A program made the position numbers and the translations under genes. This document shows, piece by piece, positions 47,774 to 59,750 of a stretch of 64,000 nt of DNA; the first letter of the stretch is position 1, and each line of letters begins with the position of its first letter. The notes beneath the pieces are model-generated. The model was not told the origin of the DNA, ran no database searches, and saw only the letters and a program-made list of their open reading frames with translations. This stretch comes from Ustulina deusta (taxonomy: Eukaryota > Ascomycota > Sordariomycetes > Xylariales > Xylariaceae). The DNA is taken from contig JAJNNX010000008.1 in NCBI GenBank assembly GCA_023159155.1, positions 558,001 through 622,000 of the forward strand, read 5' to 3'.

Positions 47774-47963
47774 TCGATGCAAGGTCCTGGATAGGCTAGC
47801 ACTAGAACTTTGAACGGGGAGGGGGAGTTCTGACGTGGACACGGAAATGCATGGAAATGAGCTTCTGTTTGATCAAGTCTCGATCACTATACATTCCACG
47901 TTATTCTTCGGCAGAGAATTTCGAACAGAGCGAAATCCCTCTAATCCAGTATTGGCAATGGCA

Positions 47964-50063
47964 TTAGGCTAATACGATTTTCTTCGACTTCTGAAGTGCT
48001 GTGTCCCAAGCGTCGGCATGTATCTGGCCGATTGCTACACGCTCCGCGAAGGATTCTCTCCATTCTATCAGCATGATGTTGAATGCCCACCATCGCCTGT
48101 AGCCATACGAGCCCGTGTCGAAGACTTGTTCGTAGTACTGGCTACTGGACGGGTACTCTAGTGGCAGGTGGTTTTTGCATGTTTCGATGTCCGCATCTGT
48201 GACTTTGTCTTGGTCACTGCATGCAAGTAGAACAAGCTCGCACTGCGTGCTGTCGTGCTCTTGCGTCCATGATTCCGTCAGGCCGTATAGAGTCCCGCAA
48301 TGGCGGCCTGCCTTGTCGTGGATCCACATACTGCAGTGAAGTTGAAGTCCGATAAACGCTGGGGGGCGTTTGGATTCAGAGATTGGCTGCGGTTTCAACA
48401 ACGCGTATGCGTCGAGACGTAGGGTGCTTGCTTCGAAGAACAACGTAGCTCGCGGGAAGGCCGCGCCTGGATCAAGCCTCGCAGCCCAGTGTGAGCCGCT
48501 CCGATTCTCCGTCGTCGAAGGGTTAAACCCAGAGCCCTGCGCACAGGTGATTGTGCGAAGGCCATCACAATCCTTGATTATGAAGCTTTCAACTTTAGTC
48601 TGGAGGCTAATGCTCTTACCTGCGTAGGACCACTGTCGCCACGGATCCCAGTAAATGTGGCCAGACCAGGCCGACCAGCACCAACTGGGCGAAACGCAAT
48701 CCGTTAGCCGTCTCTCGATGCTGGCCTGAGGCACCCAGAGCAGAACGAAGGGGAACATGTTTTCAGGGAGAGCGCATGCGAATTTCCAGCCGAAGAGAAA
48801 TGTAATCTTAGAAAGGATTCCCGCAAAGGCATTCAGAGAATCCGATTGAAACGTCAACTTTCTTGGCGAGTATTGTAGAACTAGCGACGCATAGACGCGG
48901 AATTGGCTTTTCAGATCATCGGTAACCCCTTTAAAGGTGGACCTAGGTTCATAACATTGAACGCGATCCTCTGAACGGCTAACCTGATCACATACCCAGT
49001 ATACCTGGTGCTCTGAGACGTACAACTTTCTGTGGGCTAAGATATCTTCCTGGAAGGTCCACGCTCTTCCATACCATGCAGTCTTCTGTTGGATGCTGAA
49101 CAGCGACGGTAACCCGGCTACCAGTTGTAGCGGCCCCAGACTTACTACTCTTTGCGGCGTTTTACGGGATCCAGCAACGACTCCAGGCAGTCCTGCATCG
49201 GCATCAGTACCAGCAAGTGCTACAATGGTAAGCAGAGCTAGTCCGAAAATCCGGTCCATCCGTGGAATATATTCGTTCTTGAAATTGTTATCATCTTGGA
49301 TAATGCACAACGCATCGACCCAGAGATATTTCTCCCCAATCCCCCTAACAAGGTCGATAGCATCGCTAATGACACGTGGTAGCTCGTTACGGCGGCGTCT
49401 TATTGCGCCTTCTTCCTGCAGGGCTGCAAGATTGCCCTTCACGGTCGAGAACGTTTTGGTCTTTCCCCAAACGTAGCTTAAAGTCACATAGCGGGAGCAA
49501 CTTCTGACTTTGGCGAGTCGCATATACTCGACATCGATAACCAATAGCTCAAACCCATCACTTGACGTGACATGATTTGAAATGCATTGTGAGCCGTGAT
49601 CATCGATGCAGTTGTTGATCCATGTTCGAACCAAGGCAATATCAATCTGCGCTCCCACAAATCGACCGAATCGGTTTGACCCGTAAGACAAATTTTGATG
49701 GATGGATGCTGAATACAAAGGCATAATCTGCGCTTGAGTCGTGTGATGCCCCATTCCATTTGGGAGTGTCTGCGATGTGGAATCAAACCATACATCAAGT
49801 GCCGGCGGTGATGATTCCCCATTCATCTTTCCAAGACAGCATTTCTCAACTGGGTATTCTCCAGCCCTCCAGTATTCCGTCGCATTGAAGCTCAATGCCT
49901 GGATCACGAGCATACAAAACGAGCAATGCTTGCGAGACAGAATTTCCTGGTACGGGCCGAGCTCTACGGTGCCGGGATAGTCTTGGTCGTCAAGATATGC
50001 CGCGATGTTAATTGATCGACAGCGAAAGCAAAGCTCTCGGGCCATACCATCGAAGGAACCCAT
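47964..50063 (-). CDS. HET-domain protein (heterokaryon incompatibility type)
   Basis: A single-exon frame of 699 aa from the ATG at 50,063. HET domains are the effector part of many fungal non-self recognition proteins that can trigger cell death on fusion of unlike strains. The three hallmark blocks are present: RYVTLSYVWG (about 191-200), KYLWVDALCIIQDD (about 245-258) and RAWTFQED (about 333-340). A Cys-rich start (CFRCRSINI ... KHCSFC) is common in the family. There are no C-terminal WD40, ankyrin or NACHT repeats, so this is the short HET architecture of unknown recognition. It is antiparallel to the dioxygenase gene, with a 190-bp gap between the 3' ends. No disruption is seen. Confidence 0.9.
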   Translation of the reverse strand: MGSFDGMARELCFRCRSINIAAYLDDQDYPGTVELGPYQEILSRKHCSFCMLVIQALSFNATEYWRAGEYPVEKCCLGKMNGESSPPALDVWFDSTSQTLPNGMGHHTTQAQIMPLYSASIHQNLSYGSNRFGRFVGAQIDIALVRTWINNCIDDHGSQCISNHVTSSDGFELLVIDVEYMRLAKVRSCSRYVTLSYVWGKTKTFSTVKGNLAALQEEGAIRRRRNELPRVISDAIDLVRGIGEKYLWVDALCIIQDDNNFKNEYIPRMDRIFGLALLTIVALAGTDADAGLPGVVAGSRKTPQRVVSLGPLQLVAGLPSLFSIQQKTAWYGRAWTFQEDILAHRKLYVSEHQVYWVCDQVSRSEDRVQCYEPRSTFKGVTDDLKSQFRVYASLVLQYSPRKLTFQSDSLNAFAGILSKITFLFGWKFACALPENMFPFVLLWVPQASIERRLTDCVSPSWCWSAWSGHIYWDPWRQWSYAGKSISLQTKVESFIIKDCDGLRTITCAQGSGFNPSTTENRSGSHWAARLDPGAAFPRATLFFEASTLRLDAYALLKPQPISESKRPPAFIGLQLHCSMWIHDKAGRHCGTLYGLTESWTQEHDSTQCELVLLACSDQDKVTDADIETCKNHLPLEYPSSSQYYEQVFDTGSYGYRRWWAFNIMLIEWRESFAERVAIGQIHADAWDTALQKSKKIVLA

Positions 50064-51080
50064 TGCATCTATATATGTTTATGCATAAACTCTCCATAAA
50101 TGCAGTTTCTTATTCACGCGACTGACGACAGGGTGAGCTGAGTTGAGCTGAGCTGGTTGGTCGCGCGTCACAAGCTACGGTAAAACTTAGTGTAGAACCT
50201 TCCGGCATAGGCGACATCCGATGTTGACAGATCATGGTCTGGGGTAATCTTACCCAGAACTGAAATCTTGCTGCCTGGAGGGAGGCAAATGGATCTGGGT
50301 AGTCTGACCTTAGGTAGATACCTGCTATCGGGTAGGTACAGATACCTAAGCAGGTACAGGTAGGTTACGGTGTGGTAGGTAGCCTTAGCCACAATATCTG
50401 ACGCTTACAATTACACTACGGCTGTTGGTTGGCACGATGGTGCACCGCCACAGCGCCTGCAGGTACCGAGATGGAGTGACGGTTACAACAACCACAGAGG
50501 TCAATTACATTGGACGGGATGGGTACAGTTGTAGTTTATCTGCTAAGTACACTACCTATTTTATATACACTTACCTAGCGTACGGTACCACAACAAGTCG
50601 AACGCAACAAACGCTCGACTCAACTTGAAGCTTCCTCTGTCATCCCCACCTTTCGGACAGTATCGCAAAGCTCTCTCTTCAATCTTCCGCGCCTTCGTCG
50701 TCCTAAGCATATCGCTCACTATTGTTATTTCGTCCCAATTTTCGGTTAGCCTGCCTCGGACCCCAGCTGGCTATCTGGCTGCCTTGCCCACCGTGATGAC
50801 GCAACCTCCTTAGGTCCTCTCATCTCTGCACCACACGACTACTCTTTGCCTTTGCCTTTGCCTCGATGAACCAGGCTTCTGCGCCGACAGGGTTACAATT
50901 GCAGGGCACCTACACAATACTTTTCCTTGATCTAAGCGACTTGCACTGCTTCTCTGTTATATATACTGTTTTGGCGGTCGCAAGTCTTATACACATCCAG
51001 AACGCATTGCCCATTGCTCCGCCGCTGCTCAAGACCCTTCCGCATCCGCATCCGCCTTTGCCTCCGCGCCGTCTCCCACT
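50064..51080 (+). promoter_or_regulatory. divergent upstream region of HET and MINDY genes
   Basis: About 1 kb between divergent start codons. It contains tacctacc/taggtag-type short words at about 50,310-50,390. A frame from an ATG at 50,866 overlaps the MINDY start in another frame and could act as an upstream ORF. No further signal is assignable. Confidence 0.35.
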
Positions 51081-53828
51081 ATGGTGGCACGAAAGCCCAC
51101 CCCCGAGAGTTCCTCTACTAGCGGCACCAACGACACCAACGCTTCTGAACCTCCCCGCATCGAAGTATGGTCGGCTACCCATTCCGAAGCCGACACCGAA
51201 CGGATATGGGGCGCACAAGAGCAACCACCAGCGGGGCATGGAGCGGCAGACGAAACGAACAGCGCCGATATATCGAGACAAGTTCCAGATCCATTGCGGC
51301 CCGGCGCTACCACTGTCGGACCCCCTTACGAGCAAGGAGAGCGAAACCCATGGGACGACATTGACAAGGGAGTGCTTGTGCCTACCAGGGACGAGCCCCA
51401 GGCCGCTAAGCCGGACCAGGTCCCGGCTATCCTGCGCCCCGGTGTTGCGCCATCCGAAACGAACCCATTCAAGCGCAAGCCAGTACAAAGCTCCTCGAAC
51501 GCCCTTGACACCGCACAGAAACCTCCCAAAGGGCCTGCCATTGCTTCGGAACCACCAACCGAAGCATTCTCCCTACTGGAAGTCTATGAATCATCGGATC
51601 AGAATACAAACCCATGGCAGCCGATCCTGGATGGGACGACGAGCTCCAGATCTGCACCAACACCCCCGTCGCTACTTGACCAGGGCCCGGAGAGAAATGT
51701 TTGGGGCTCTGCATCACAATTGATATCAGCATCTCCCGGCGTAACCCCTACTCAACCTTCAGGAAATATTCAGCCAACGGCAGTCCCTAGTCCCGCGCCG
51801 GTGCATCCCTCGGCTGGCATTGATCTTTTAGGCGACGAACATCCTTGGGAAGGGGAGGAATCCAACAATGGGGACAACAAAGGCAAGCAGCCCATGGAGT
51901 CTCAGTCGGAAATCCTGCCTGAAGCTATCGATGGCTGGAACTTGGTTGATCATGAATCCACGTCAGAGCCTATCCCAGGGAGCCTCTCCAAACAGAGCAC
52001 CTGGGAAAATTTCGTGGCCGTAGAGAATGATACGGCAAAAGAGGTTGCGACTGATGAGACTGAAGAGGTGCCACCGTTACCACCTAGGACGTCGGTGGAA
52101 GACCCACCTCCGCAACCTCCACGTCGTCAATCGCCAAGCAATGTGAACATGTCAGAGACTTATCAGATTAAGAACATCAACTGGTACGATTCGAAGGCGG
52201 CTAAGAACCCCCGAAAGTCGCCCATTCTTGTTCAAAATGCTAATGGCCCCTGTCCTTTGGTAGCCTTGGTGAATGCATTGACATTGACGACCCCAGCTGA
52301 TCAGACCACGACGAACTTGGTTGAGATGCTTGGAGCTCGTGAACAAGTTAGCCTCAGTTTCCTTCTGGAAGTGGTTGTGGATGAGCTCATGTCTTCTCGG
52401 CACACGGAATCGGACACACCCTTGCCGGACATGTCAGAGCTCTATGGCTTTCTGCAAGGGCTGCATACTGGAATGAACGTCAATCCACGTTTTATACCTG
52501 TCCCCGAAGCTCTAGCTGCCCATGAACAGACTTCGCCGTCTAATGGTCATCTATCTGACCGTGATGACGGTATTCCCGGCACATTCGAGAACACGAGAGA
52601 TATGGAGCTCTATGCTACATTTAGGATTCCTCTAATTCATGGCTGGCTCCCTCCAAAGGATGATCTGGCATACGATGCATTGAAGAGGCGAGCTTCCTCT
52701 TATGACGATGCTCAGAACCTTCTCTTTCATGAAGAGGAGCTCGAACACAAATTCAGTAATTCAGAGACAGGCCTTACAGAGGACGAGCAGCAATTATATC
52801 AAGACATTCTTACTATTAAGTCATTCCTTGCCATTACAGCAACACAACTGACGCCATCGGGTCTCAATGTTATCACTCAATCTATCAAACCTGGAGGTGT
52901 CTCGATCCTCTTTCGCAACGATCACTTTTCTACTCTATATCGCCACCCACAGACACTTCAACTGTTTACACTTGTTACGGATGCCGGCTATTTCACTCAT
53001 GATGAAGTTGTGTGGGAATCGCTCGCTGATGTTAGAGGCGAACGGGCAGAATTCTTTTCTGGAGACTTCCGTGTCATTGGGGGCAACCAAGTCCAACGGG
53101 CAGAGAGCAACAATGGCGGTTGGCACGACCCCTCCACCGCTGCTGGCACGTCTGGCGAGGGTAGTTGGCAAACGGTACGAAATAGGCGCTCGCACAGCAA
53201 TCGACAAGGTGAACCTGCGCCAACTGCCCCGCCACTTTCGCCGCAACACGAGCAGGAAGACAGGGACCTAGCTTTAGCGCTGCAACTCCAGGAAGAGGAA
53301 GAAGAGCGGCACCGTACGGAGCAAGCCGCTCGGCGGCGAGAGAGCCATCTGTCTGAGCAGTTCATTGAACAACAAGGAAGGGATGGGAATCGCACTGGAT
53401 CCCGAACTCGTGGCGGCTCTATTAGCAGCACTAGCAGAGGCAGTACTCACAGTTTGCCACCCCCTAGGGGTAGCTCGACTAACCAGCCAGCCAGAGCGGC
53501 AGCACAAGCAAGAGGTGGAAGGCCCGTGCAACAAGTCCGGTCCCTGATCCCTTCTAGAACTCATCGACCTACGGACGATGGATTGGAGGACGCGCCCCCG
53601 AGCTACGAACAGGCTGCGAAGTCGACGCCGTATCTCCCGCCAGCCGGCCATCCCAGTCATCCAGAGAGCAATCCGAGGAGTCCAGATCCAAGGAGAAGCT
53701 CCACTTTGAGAATCCAAAGTAGCGCTGGGCCTAGTACGCCGACTCGATCGCGTCAAGCTACACCATCTGTCACTGCTGGTGGTACTTCGGGAGCTGCTGG
53801 GAAAGATAGGGAATGTATTTTGATGTGA
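51081..53828 (+). CDS. MINDY-family (FAM63) deubiquitinase with UIM/MIU-like helix and C-terminal CaaX box
   Basis: A predicted cysteine protease trimming K48-linked ubiquitin chains (family knowledge). Intronless, 915 aa. The first ~350 residues are Pro/Ser-rich and disordered. The catalytic domain starts at about 357 (YQIKNINWYDSKAAKNPRKS). It contains Q385 and C391 in LVQNANGPCPLVALVNALTL, and the catalytic His at about 615 in ILFRNDHFSTLYRH. After it, RDLALALQLQEEEEERHRTE is a ubiquitin-interacting-type helix. The protein ends RECILM, a CaaX prenylation motif (C-I-L-M), which would tether it to membranes. The N-terminal region is far longer than in animal MINDY1. The catalytic triad is intact. 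Confidence 0.93.
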   Translation: MVARKPTPESSSTSGTNDTNASEPPRIEVWSATHSEADTERIWGAQEQPPAGHGAADETNSADISRQVPDPLRPGATTVGPPYEQGERNPWDDIDKGVLVPTRDEPQAAKPDQVPAILRPGVAPSETNPFKRKPVQSSSNALDTAQKPPKGPAIASEPPTEAFSLLEVYESSDQNTNPWQPILDGTTSSRSAPTPPSLLDQGPERNVWGSASQLISASPGVTPTQPSGNIQPTAVPSPAPVHPSAGIDLLGDEHPWEGEESNNGDNKGKQPMESQSEILPEAIDGWNLVDHESTSEPIPGSLSKQSTWENFVAVENDTAKEVATDETEEVPPLPPRTSVEDPPPQPPRRQSPSNVNMSETYQIKNINWYDSKAAKNPRKSPILVQNANGPCPLVALVNALTLTTPADQTTTNLVEMLGAREQVSLSFLLEVVVDELMSSRHTESDTPLPDMSELYGFLQGLHTGMNVNPRFIPVPEALAAHEQTSPSNGHLSDRDDGIPGTFENTRDMELYATFRIPLIHGWLPPKDDLAYDALKRRASSYDDAQNLLFHEEELEHKFSNSETGLTEDEQQLYQDILTIKSFLAITATQLTPSGLNVITQSIKPGGVSILFRNDHFSTLYRHPQTLQLFTLVTDAGYFTHDEVVWESLADVRGERAEFFSGDFRVIGGNQVQRAESNNGGWHDPSTAAGTSGEGSWQTVRNRRSHSNRQGEPAPTAPPLSPQHEQEDRDLALALQLQEEEEERHRTEQAARRRESHLSEQFIEQQGRDGNRTGSRTRGGSISSTSRGSTHSLPPPRGSSTNQPARAAAQARGGRPVQQVRSLIPSRTHRPTDDGLEDAPPSYEQAAKSTPYLPPAGHPSHPESNPRSPDPRRSSTLRIQSSAGPSTPTRSRQATPSVTAGGTSGAAGKDRECILM

Positions 53829-55154
53829 TTGACATCGATTTTAATTACATGTTCGTCAAGAAAGCGGGCAGGCTAGCAGGTATTGATATGGGTTCCATCG
53901 GCGTTTATGGCATAGGGTCTCCTTTGGTTGGGTGGTTCAGGCAATGGGCAATATTCTAGGGAACCGGCAAGCACCGGAGATAGGTTTTATACAATTCTAA
54001 GAAGCATTCCTCCCCCCCCTCCCCCAGACTTGAAGATTCACAAGATCAAATATGGCCATGCTTTTAATATCTCTTTAATAGGTGGTTTGTCATGTATCAG
54101 TGTGGGTCCTCAGTAACTTTCAATGGTTTCCACGTGGAGAATGCATATGGCGTGATGATGAGGTATTTTGGGTTGTGGGATGCTGTGTCCTCGGGGGCTA
54201 CCAGCCAAGCGTCCCCTCCACGCGCTTCCTCTTCCTCTTCCTCCTCCTCTCGTCATCACTACTCCTTTGGGCTTTCTTTGAGTTCCTATCACTGCCCCTA
54301 TTTTTACTCCTACCCCCGATTCTAACCCCAGAGCCACTGCCGGGGAGGGGGGAGGGTTAACCTCGGGACGGAGGCATTTAGACTCGGGAATAAATTTATC
54401 ATCTTCCTACCCAGGGAGGAATATCTCGTTGGGGAAAGCATTCGCGTTAGATCTCGAGGTGGTTATCTGGCGAATACGCTTCCAGACAACGCGCACCGTA
54501 GGAGCAGCGCTGTTTACTCTGAGCAGCTTTCTGCAAAAACAAGCTCTCGCCGTGCTGCTTGCCTTAGTATCGTCGAGACTGAGATGATAATGCAGTAGCG
54601 CCGCATGCTGGAAGTGTTAATCCATTCACGGGATCAACGGCGTCGTTTTTCCCGTCATAATCAATTTGTGAAGCTCGCTTACGAGACGGCGGGAGCAGTT
54701 TCTTTAGATACTTGGATGTAGGATTTGACGTGTACATTCTATTCCGAGGCTGAGTCGGAGGTGTGGCCGGCGTGGGACCACCAACTTGATTCGGTAAGCT
54801 GCTTTGCCTTGATTTCAGCCGTCATAATTCTGTAGTGCTAAAAGCAATAAAGATTGACAGTATGCATCATCCGATGCGCTTTACACATTCTACACAGGCC
54901 GTCAGTCGGCTTAGATTTAGTAGGAGTACAAGAGCTCCTTCCCCAAGTGTTACAGAACCTACAGTTTGGAAGTACTCACTCTTCATTAACATCGTCATTC
55001 CCGTGTTTGTCTAATCCTCCCATGCCCAAACCAGGCCGCAAACCGCTCCAACCTTCGGGTATCAAACATCCCTAACACGTTTGACTAAGAAAGCAACCGA
55101 AATCAAGACCTGCCGTGAAAATATGTAAAAAATGAGCGGAATATATATATCGGC
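53829..55154. other. convergent intergenic region of MINDY and TRF-like genes
   Basis: About 1.3 kb with a CT-rich tract at about 54,215-54,260 and short unconvincing frames. No RNA gene or repeat is recognised. Confidence 0.5.
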
Positions 55155-57898
55155 TTATGTCATTGGTGTGTCAATATGTCCAGTATATTCTTCCAGCTTG
55201 ATAAGGGCTGTCGCCGATTGCGTAGCGGCAGCAGACTCGCCTTCCATGGCGGCCTTAAGACAGAGAAGCGCCTGGTCTTCGACGCTCAGGCCGCTGTGGT
55301 CTAGTAGAGTTGCCGTCTCTTGTGCTGTTGTGCCTCGTTGTTGTCCGCTTGGTTCTTCCGATTTAATTGGTGTTTGCCCTGCCGAGGAATTCTTAGGTAG
55401 TGACGTTGGCTGCTGTGCTATAGGTGGTTTCATATGCTGTTGCTGGCTTGTTGGTGTCAGCGTAGGTAAACTGACCGGCTGAGGCGCCGGTATCACCGGG
55501 CGAGGAGGCTGAGTAGAAACCATCGACTGTGACGGCTGTCGTGGTAAACCTGTTGTATTTTGGTGTAGATGAGTATGATTAAGTTGGGGCGTAGTGCTGC
55601 GAGGAATAGCTCTGGAAGGACTAGATCTCGGGGCTGTATTGTTTTGAAGGCCTCCCGCCAATGCAAGAATCCCGTTCATATGCGCCTGCTGCTCTTCAGA
55701 ATTGATCCTTGCCTTCTCTTCCGCCTCCTTTCTCGCAGCTTGAGTAGGAGCTCGAGTCTTCAGCTCTCCTGTAACACATTGTAGGTAATAGGGCATCTCC
55801 GAGCCAGTCTTCAGAAAGAAGAGCTTCAGATTCCTAGCTTTATCCTTCAACTGAACTTGGGTCCGATCAGCCAGTATCTGGCTGATCGAACCATTGGGGC
55901 CAAACAAAGACAAAATCTGCGACCAGTGAGGGCCCTTTACCATATCAAGCCCCATCATTAGCGCTTTCTCTTCTTCTGGGCTCCATGGCCGTCGGGTGGA
56001 ATGAGTGCCTTCGCGCCGAGCATGGGTCGAGGATCGTGCTGCGGCGGCTTGCCGAGCCCGTTCATATAGGGCGGGTGTTGAGTCACTCTGGTTTGGAGGC
56101 AAGTGGTCGCTCGGCGTCTGGTAGTTTGTCTGCATGCTAGCTGCCGGCTGCTGCGGCTGCTTCTGTTGCAATGGCTGTTGCTGGTAAGGGAAATATTGCG
56201 ACGAGGTCTGTGTTTGTTGAGGCTGATAACTGGGATGGTTAGAGGATGATTGGGTTTGATCTAGAATTTGTCAATTATCTAATTTGAATAGCGCATGTCG
56301 ATGCTTAACGTACTGGACGAATGAGGTAATGCCGTTGGGTGATATTGATTCCTCGCGATGCTTTCTAATGCCAAGGCTGTGGCTCTCGAAGCACTCTCTG
56401 CAGCTGAAGCAATAGATGATGGTAGCTCTATGCTGGCAGCTGCCTGCCTCGACTGCTCAACGGCTCTAGAAACATTCTCTGTGAGAAAAGCGGATAGATC
56501 ATCAAACGTGGTTGCTTCATTGGCACTGGGTTGCAACGCGCCTTGTGCTGCTGCTCTCGATGCTTCCGCTATAGCAGCGTTCAAGTCAAACTCGCTTGTC
56601 AGGTCGTGGGCGCCACTATCCATAGGGGCAGGACTCTCAGTAGGGACCTTCGCTTCGATTTTGTTTGACACTTGAGCCTGGATACTGTTTATATTGTCGT
56701 TGAGATATGTGCTAAGGTTATCCAAGAAAGCCTCATATGTGAACTGCTTGCTAAGAACATCTAACACGCGTGTCAGTAGCCATGAAAACAATTTCAACAA
56801 GATGTATGAAACTTACATAGACTATCTGTAGGCGTGGAAGCCATCGAAAGCATTACCTTGCGCGCTTTCGAGTTGGCAATGAAGTCACGTTCCGTGGTTG
56901 TTAAAGGAAGACTAGGATGGTGAGCTTGCAAGGAACGTTCAACATCTGTTACAAAAAGCTCCTGAAGAAGCTGGTCTTTGGTTTTCTCCTGATCACCTTC
57001 TAAAACGGCTAAAAATAGCTGTGTTTTCAAACCCAAGTATAGCTCTGCGGCGTCATGGGTTAAGCCTCGGCCTTCCGGGACGAATATGCGTAAAAAGTGG
57101 TTGTTGACTTCCTCCAAGGTTATTTCATTCGTTCCAAATATGCTAGCACATGTTGAAGCCAGGTTCGCGATCCGGATCACCTCACTTGTCTGATCCTTGA
57201 TGCCGAGTTTGCTGGCATCGAGGAATGGTGATGCCTCGCTAGGATGCGATAACTGCCTGCGCTGCAGATCAAATGCTCCTCGCAAGGCACCGTATTCTTT
57301 CGTAATCTCGGAGTCAGAATCGCTGGCCAAGGTCGCCACGGTATCCTCCAGCGTCTGCTCTGATAGAGCTATTAATATGTCGACGGCCTTGCTGCCACAT
57401 CAGTCGTGGATGTCAAATCACTTTGGGGCTACTGGCACTGACCAGGGCACCAAGTGCCGGAATGATATGTTTCCTGCGAGTGTAATCTCGTGGGTTGCTC
57501 CACAGCGTATCCGACCTCGGCTCGGCGTCCCTCGATGGCGACCGTTGTTGGTCCAGAGCGGCCACTAAAGCCGACTCAATGTTGACCTGCTCGTGCTCTG
57601 TCGTCTCGATGACTTCGTCCGGCTGCTCCATGTGGGTGTCGGGCTCGGGCTCGGGCTCGGTTTTGGGGCCGTGTTCTATATCCGGGTCTGGCGCTGAAAG
57701 GAGCTGCTTCATGACAGATTCCTGCGCGGCCTGGACCATTCGTGCTATCTCGTCCAGGTCATCGTCGGCGGCGGGCTCTGTTTTTATTCGCTTCTCGTCC
57801 CGATGTTCATCGCCGTAGGTGGGCTTGCCGCGATTCGGCGAACGAGATCGCTTCAGAGGTGACTGCGTTGGCTGGCGAGGTTCGCTGTCGACGACCAT
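55155..57898 (-). CDS. tbf1: telomere-repeat-binding factor (TRFH domain plus telobox Myb), Tbf1/TRF-like
   Basis: Predicted to bind TTAGGG-type repeats at telomeres and at some promoters. Exons in coding order are 57,898-57,443, 57,387-56,817, 56,760-56,314 and 56,260-55,155; introns are 53-56 bp and phases close to 859 aa. The N-terminus is charged, with [21 protein letters not shown] as a likely nuclear signal. The TRF-homology dimerisation domain spans roughly 200-400 ([55 protein letters not shown]). The Myb domain lies at about 580-640 ([29 protein letters not shown]) with the telobox [12 protein letters not shown]. The C-terminus is Gln/Pro-rich. The first intron needs a CAAG acceptor to stay in phase, the least certain point. 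Confidence 0.88.
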
Positions 57899-59537
57899 GG
57901 CATCATCCCCAGAGAAGGGCTCGGATTTAATGACGGGGCCTACGCTATCGCATCAGATACAAGGACCGTTCGAGAGCAAGAGGCAAACCCAGGGGCGATT
58001 GACACAGGAACATGGACGTGTGATGGCATTTTGACGTCGTTGCGCTGGTCCATCTACGAGCGTGAAGAGGATGGAGAGCGACTTGCGGCACTCACTCATT
58101 GGCCGGGCACTTGGCACAGCTGCGCTCATGGCAGCAGCGATAGCCGCTTCAACATCGGCCATGGCTCAATTCATGGGATGCGGCAACTCATATTGTGTGC
58201 TATTTTTCGAGAATTGGCTATTATTGCTGCCTCTAGTCAACCTGGCAGAGGCAATGCTGTTGGGCGACGATGTTGAGGTCGGAGAAAAATTAGATGGGGC
58301 GCCGACCAGCTTGCCCTCAATTCTTGCCCCAAGTAGCCTTATCGATATGATACACAACCAGCCAGAAACTCCTTATCGCAAGCTCAGAACTACCTACCTA
58401 CCCAATCCCTTTTCCAACATAGCTAGCTACCTTCAATGTCTTGTTCAAGAATTAGAAAGTTATCAGCGCACCATGCCATGCCTATAATCCATAGGTATAG
58501 GTTATAGCGAGTGTTATTTTGTGAAGCTAAGTATTTTAGATTAACTTTGTTTAATCCTTATTTGTTTGATCATTTGGGTCCTATAGCTAAAGTAGAAGAA
58601 CCTTGGGAGTGCTTATGTTGTATTTTGAAATACTTTGTATTTACATATCTACGAGCCGCGTACCTAGATACCGAGGCTATATCCAACTTCCTGTTATTGG
58701 TTTTAGCACCTAGGTCTTTATGCTCTCTTCTTATTTCAACAAGGACTTCCACGAGTCCCAATTGTCGTTTCATGTTTCTTTATTAGCGACACATATCAAT
58801 TGGAATTGATAGTTACTTATGACTTCGGTCCTTGTTCTGCCGAGATGACAGGTGCTGGTTGCAAGTGTAACAGCTCCTTCGGCATCATCTACCCACCTAA
58901 CCTAGTACCCGCCTATGTTGATTGATACCAAAGGTATTGGCAAATAGGTCTCGAGGTAGGTATATTAACAAACCGGGATATATCCTTCTCGGCAATTAGA
59001 TAAAAGTCAAAGATGAATGGCTGGATTATACACGTACTACCCAGGTAGTTATATGTATGCATGTGTATCTTCATTATTATTGATGCATTTATTTTTGTAG
59101 ATGCGACCTGCAGTCACCTCGCGATTGACGGAGGAGGGGAGGGGTTATTAAGCAAGTCTTCCTGAAACCCTACAGGTTGCCAATTGACTGTTTAATTGCC
59201 AAGCAAAACTAATTATAACCGTACCATTAGAAATCGAAACTATTCTAATTAATTACCTAGGTAATTACTAGCTACCTGACAATACGAATAACTATTTTGT
59301 GAGGGCAATTATAGAGCAATATCTTCAGGGGACTGGGTACAAGTTTCCCCAAAAGTTAAGGAAACTAGGTATTAGCGTTGCCTAGGACGACCCCTCCCCC
59401 TCTCCTCTCCGAGACATTGTGGAAAGGTACGAGGGACAGTGCCTATTTCTTACCCCTCACAGTGGATTCCATGTCAATTACCTACTCCTCTCTCCCGCAA
59501 CATCCTTAGCCCACCCAATGCTATCGCCGATACCAGC
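57899..59537. other. intergenic region upstream of the TRF-like gene
   Basis: About 1.6 kb. A plus-strand frame at 58,062-58,487 has no recognisable domain and is probably chance. Short taggtaggta-type words recur at about 58,900-58,970. The DNA becomes AT-richer toward the MITE at its right end. Confidence 0.45.
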
Positions 59538-59750
59538 TATCCCTTTAACTGCTAGGTACACCTGCAGCATCGGCTCCGTGACTTAAAAAGTGGAATAATG
59601 GGTCTTGTTGCATTGGTAACCAGACACAACCAATAAACCAACTTGGTTTATTGGGTAGGTATATCTAATTATGCAAGAAGCCCCGCTACTAATTCCACTT
59701 TTTAAATCACGGAGCCGATACTGCAGGTGTAGCTAGCAGTCAAAGGGATA
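59538..59750. mobile_element. 209-bp MITE with 57-bp inverted repeats and TA duplication
   Basis: The ends at 59,540 (tccctttaactgctaggtac...) and 59,748 (inverted: tccctttgactgctagctac...) match over about 57 bp with four mismatches, two of them C/T. They are flanked by TA at 59,538-59,539 and 59,749-59,750. TA duplications and size suggest a Tc1/mariner-related MITE. Its core carries a second palindrome, accaataaacca with tggtttattggg-like arms at about 59,628-59,655. It does not share ends with the pogo element at 27,892. Confidence 0.85.

Noticed and set aside
50866..51723. 285-aa plus-strand frame
   Set aside because: Overlaps the MINDY coding region in another frame; at most an upstream ORF.
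58062..58487. 141-aa plus-strand frame near the TRF-like gene
   Set aside because: No recognisable domain, no codon bias, no splice or promoter support.
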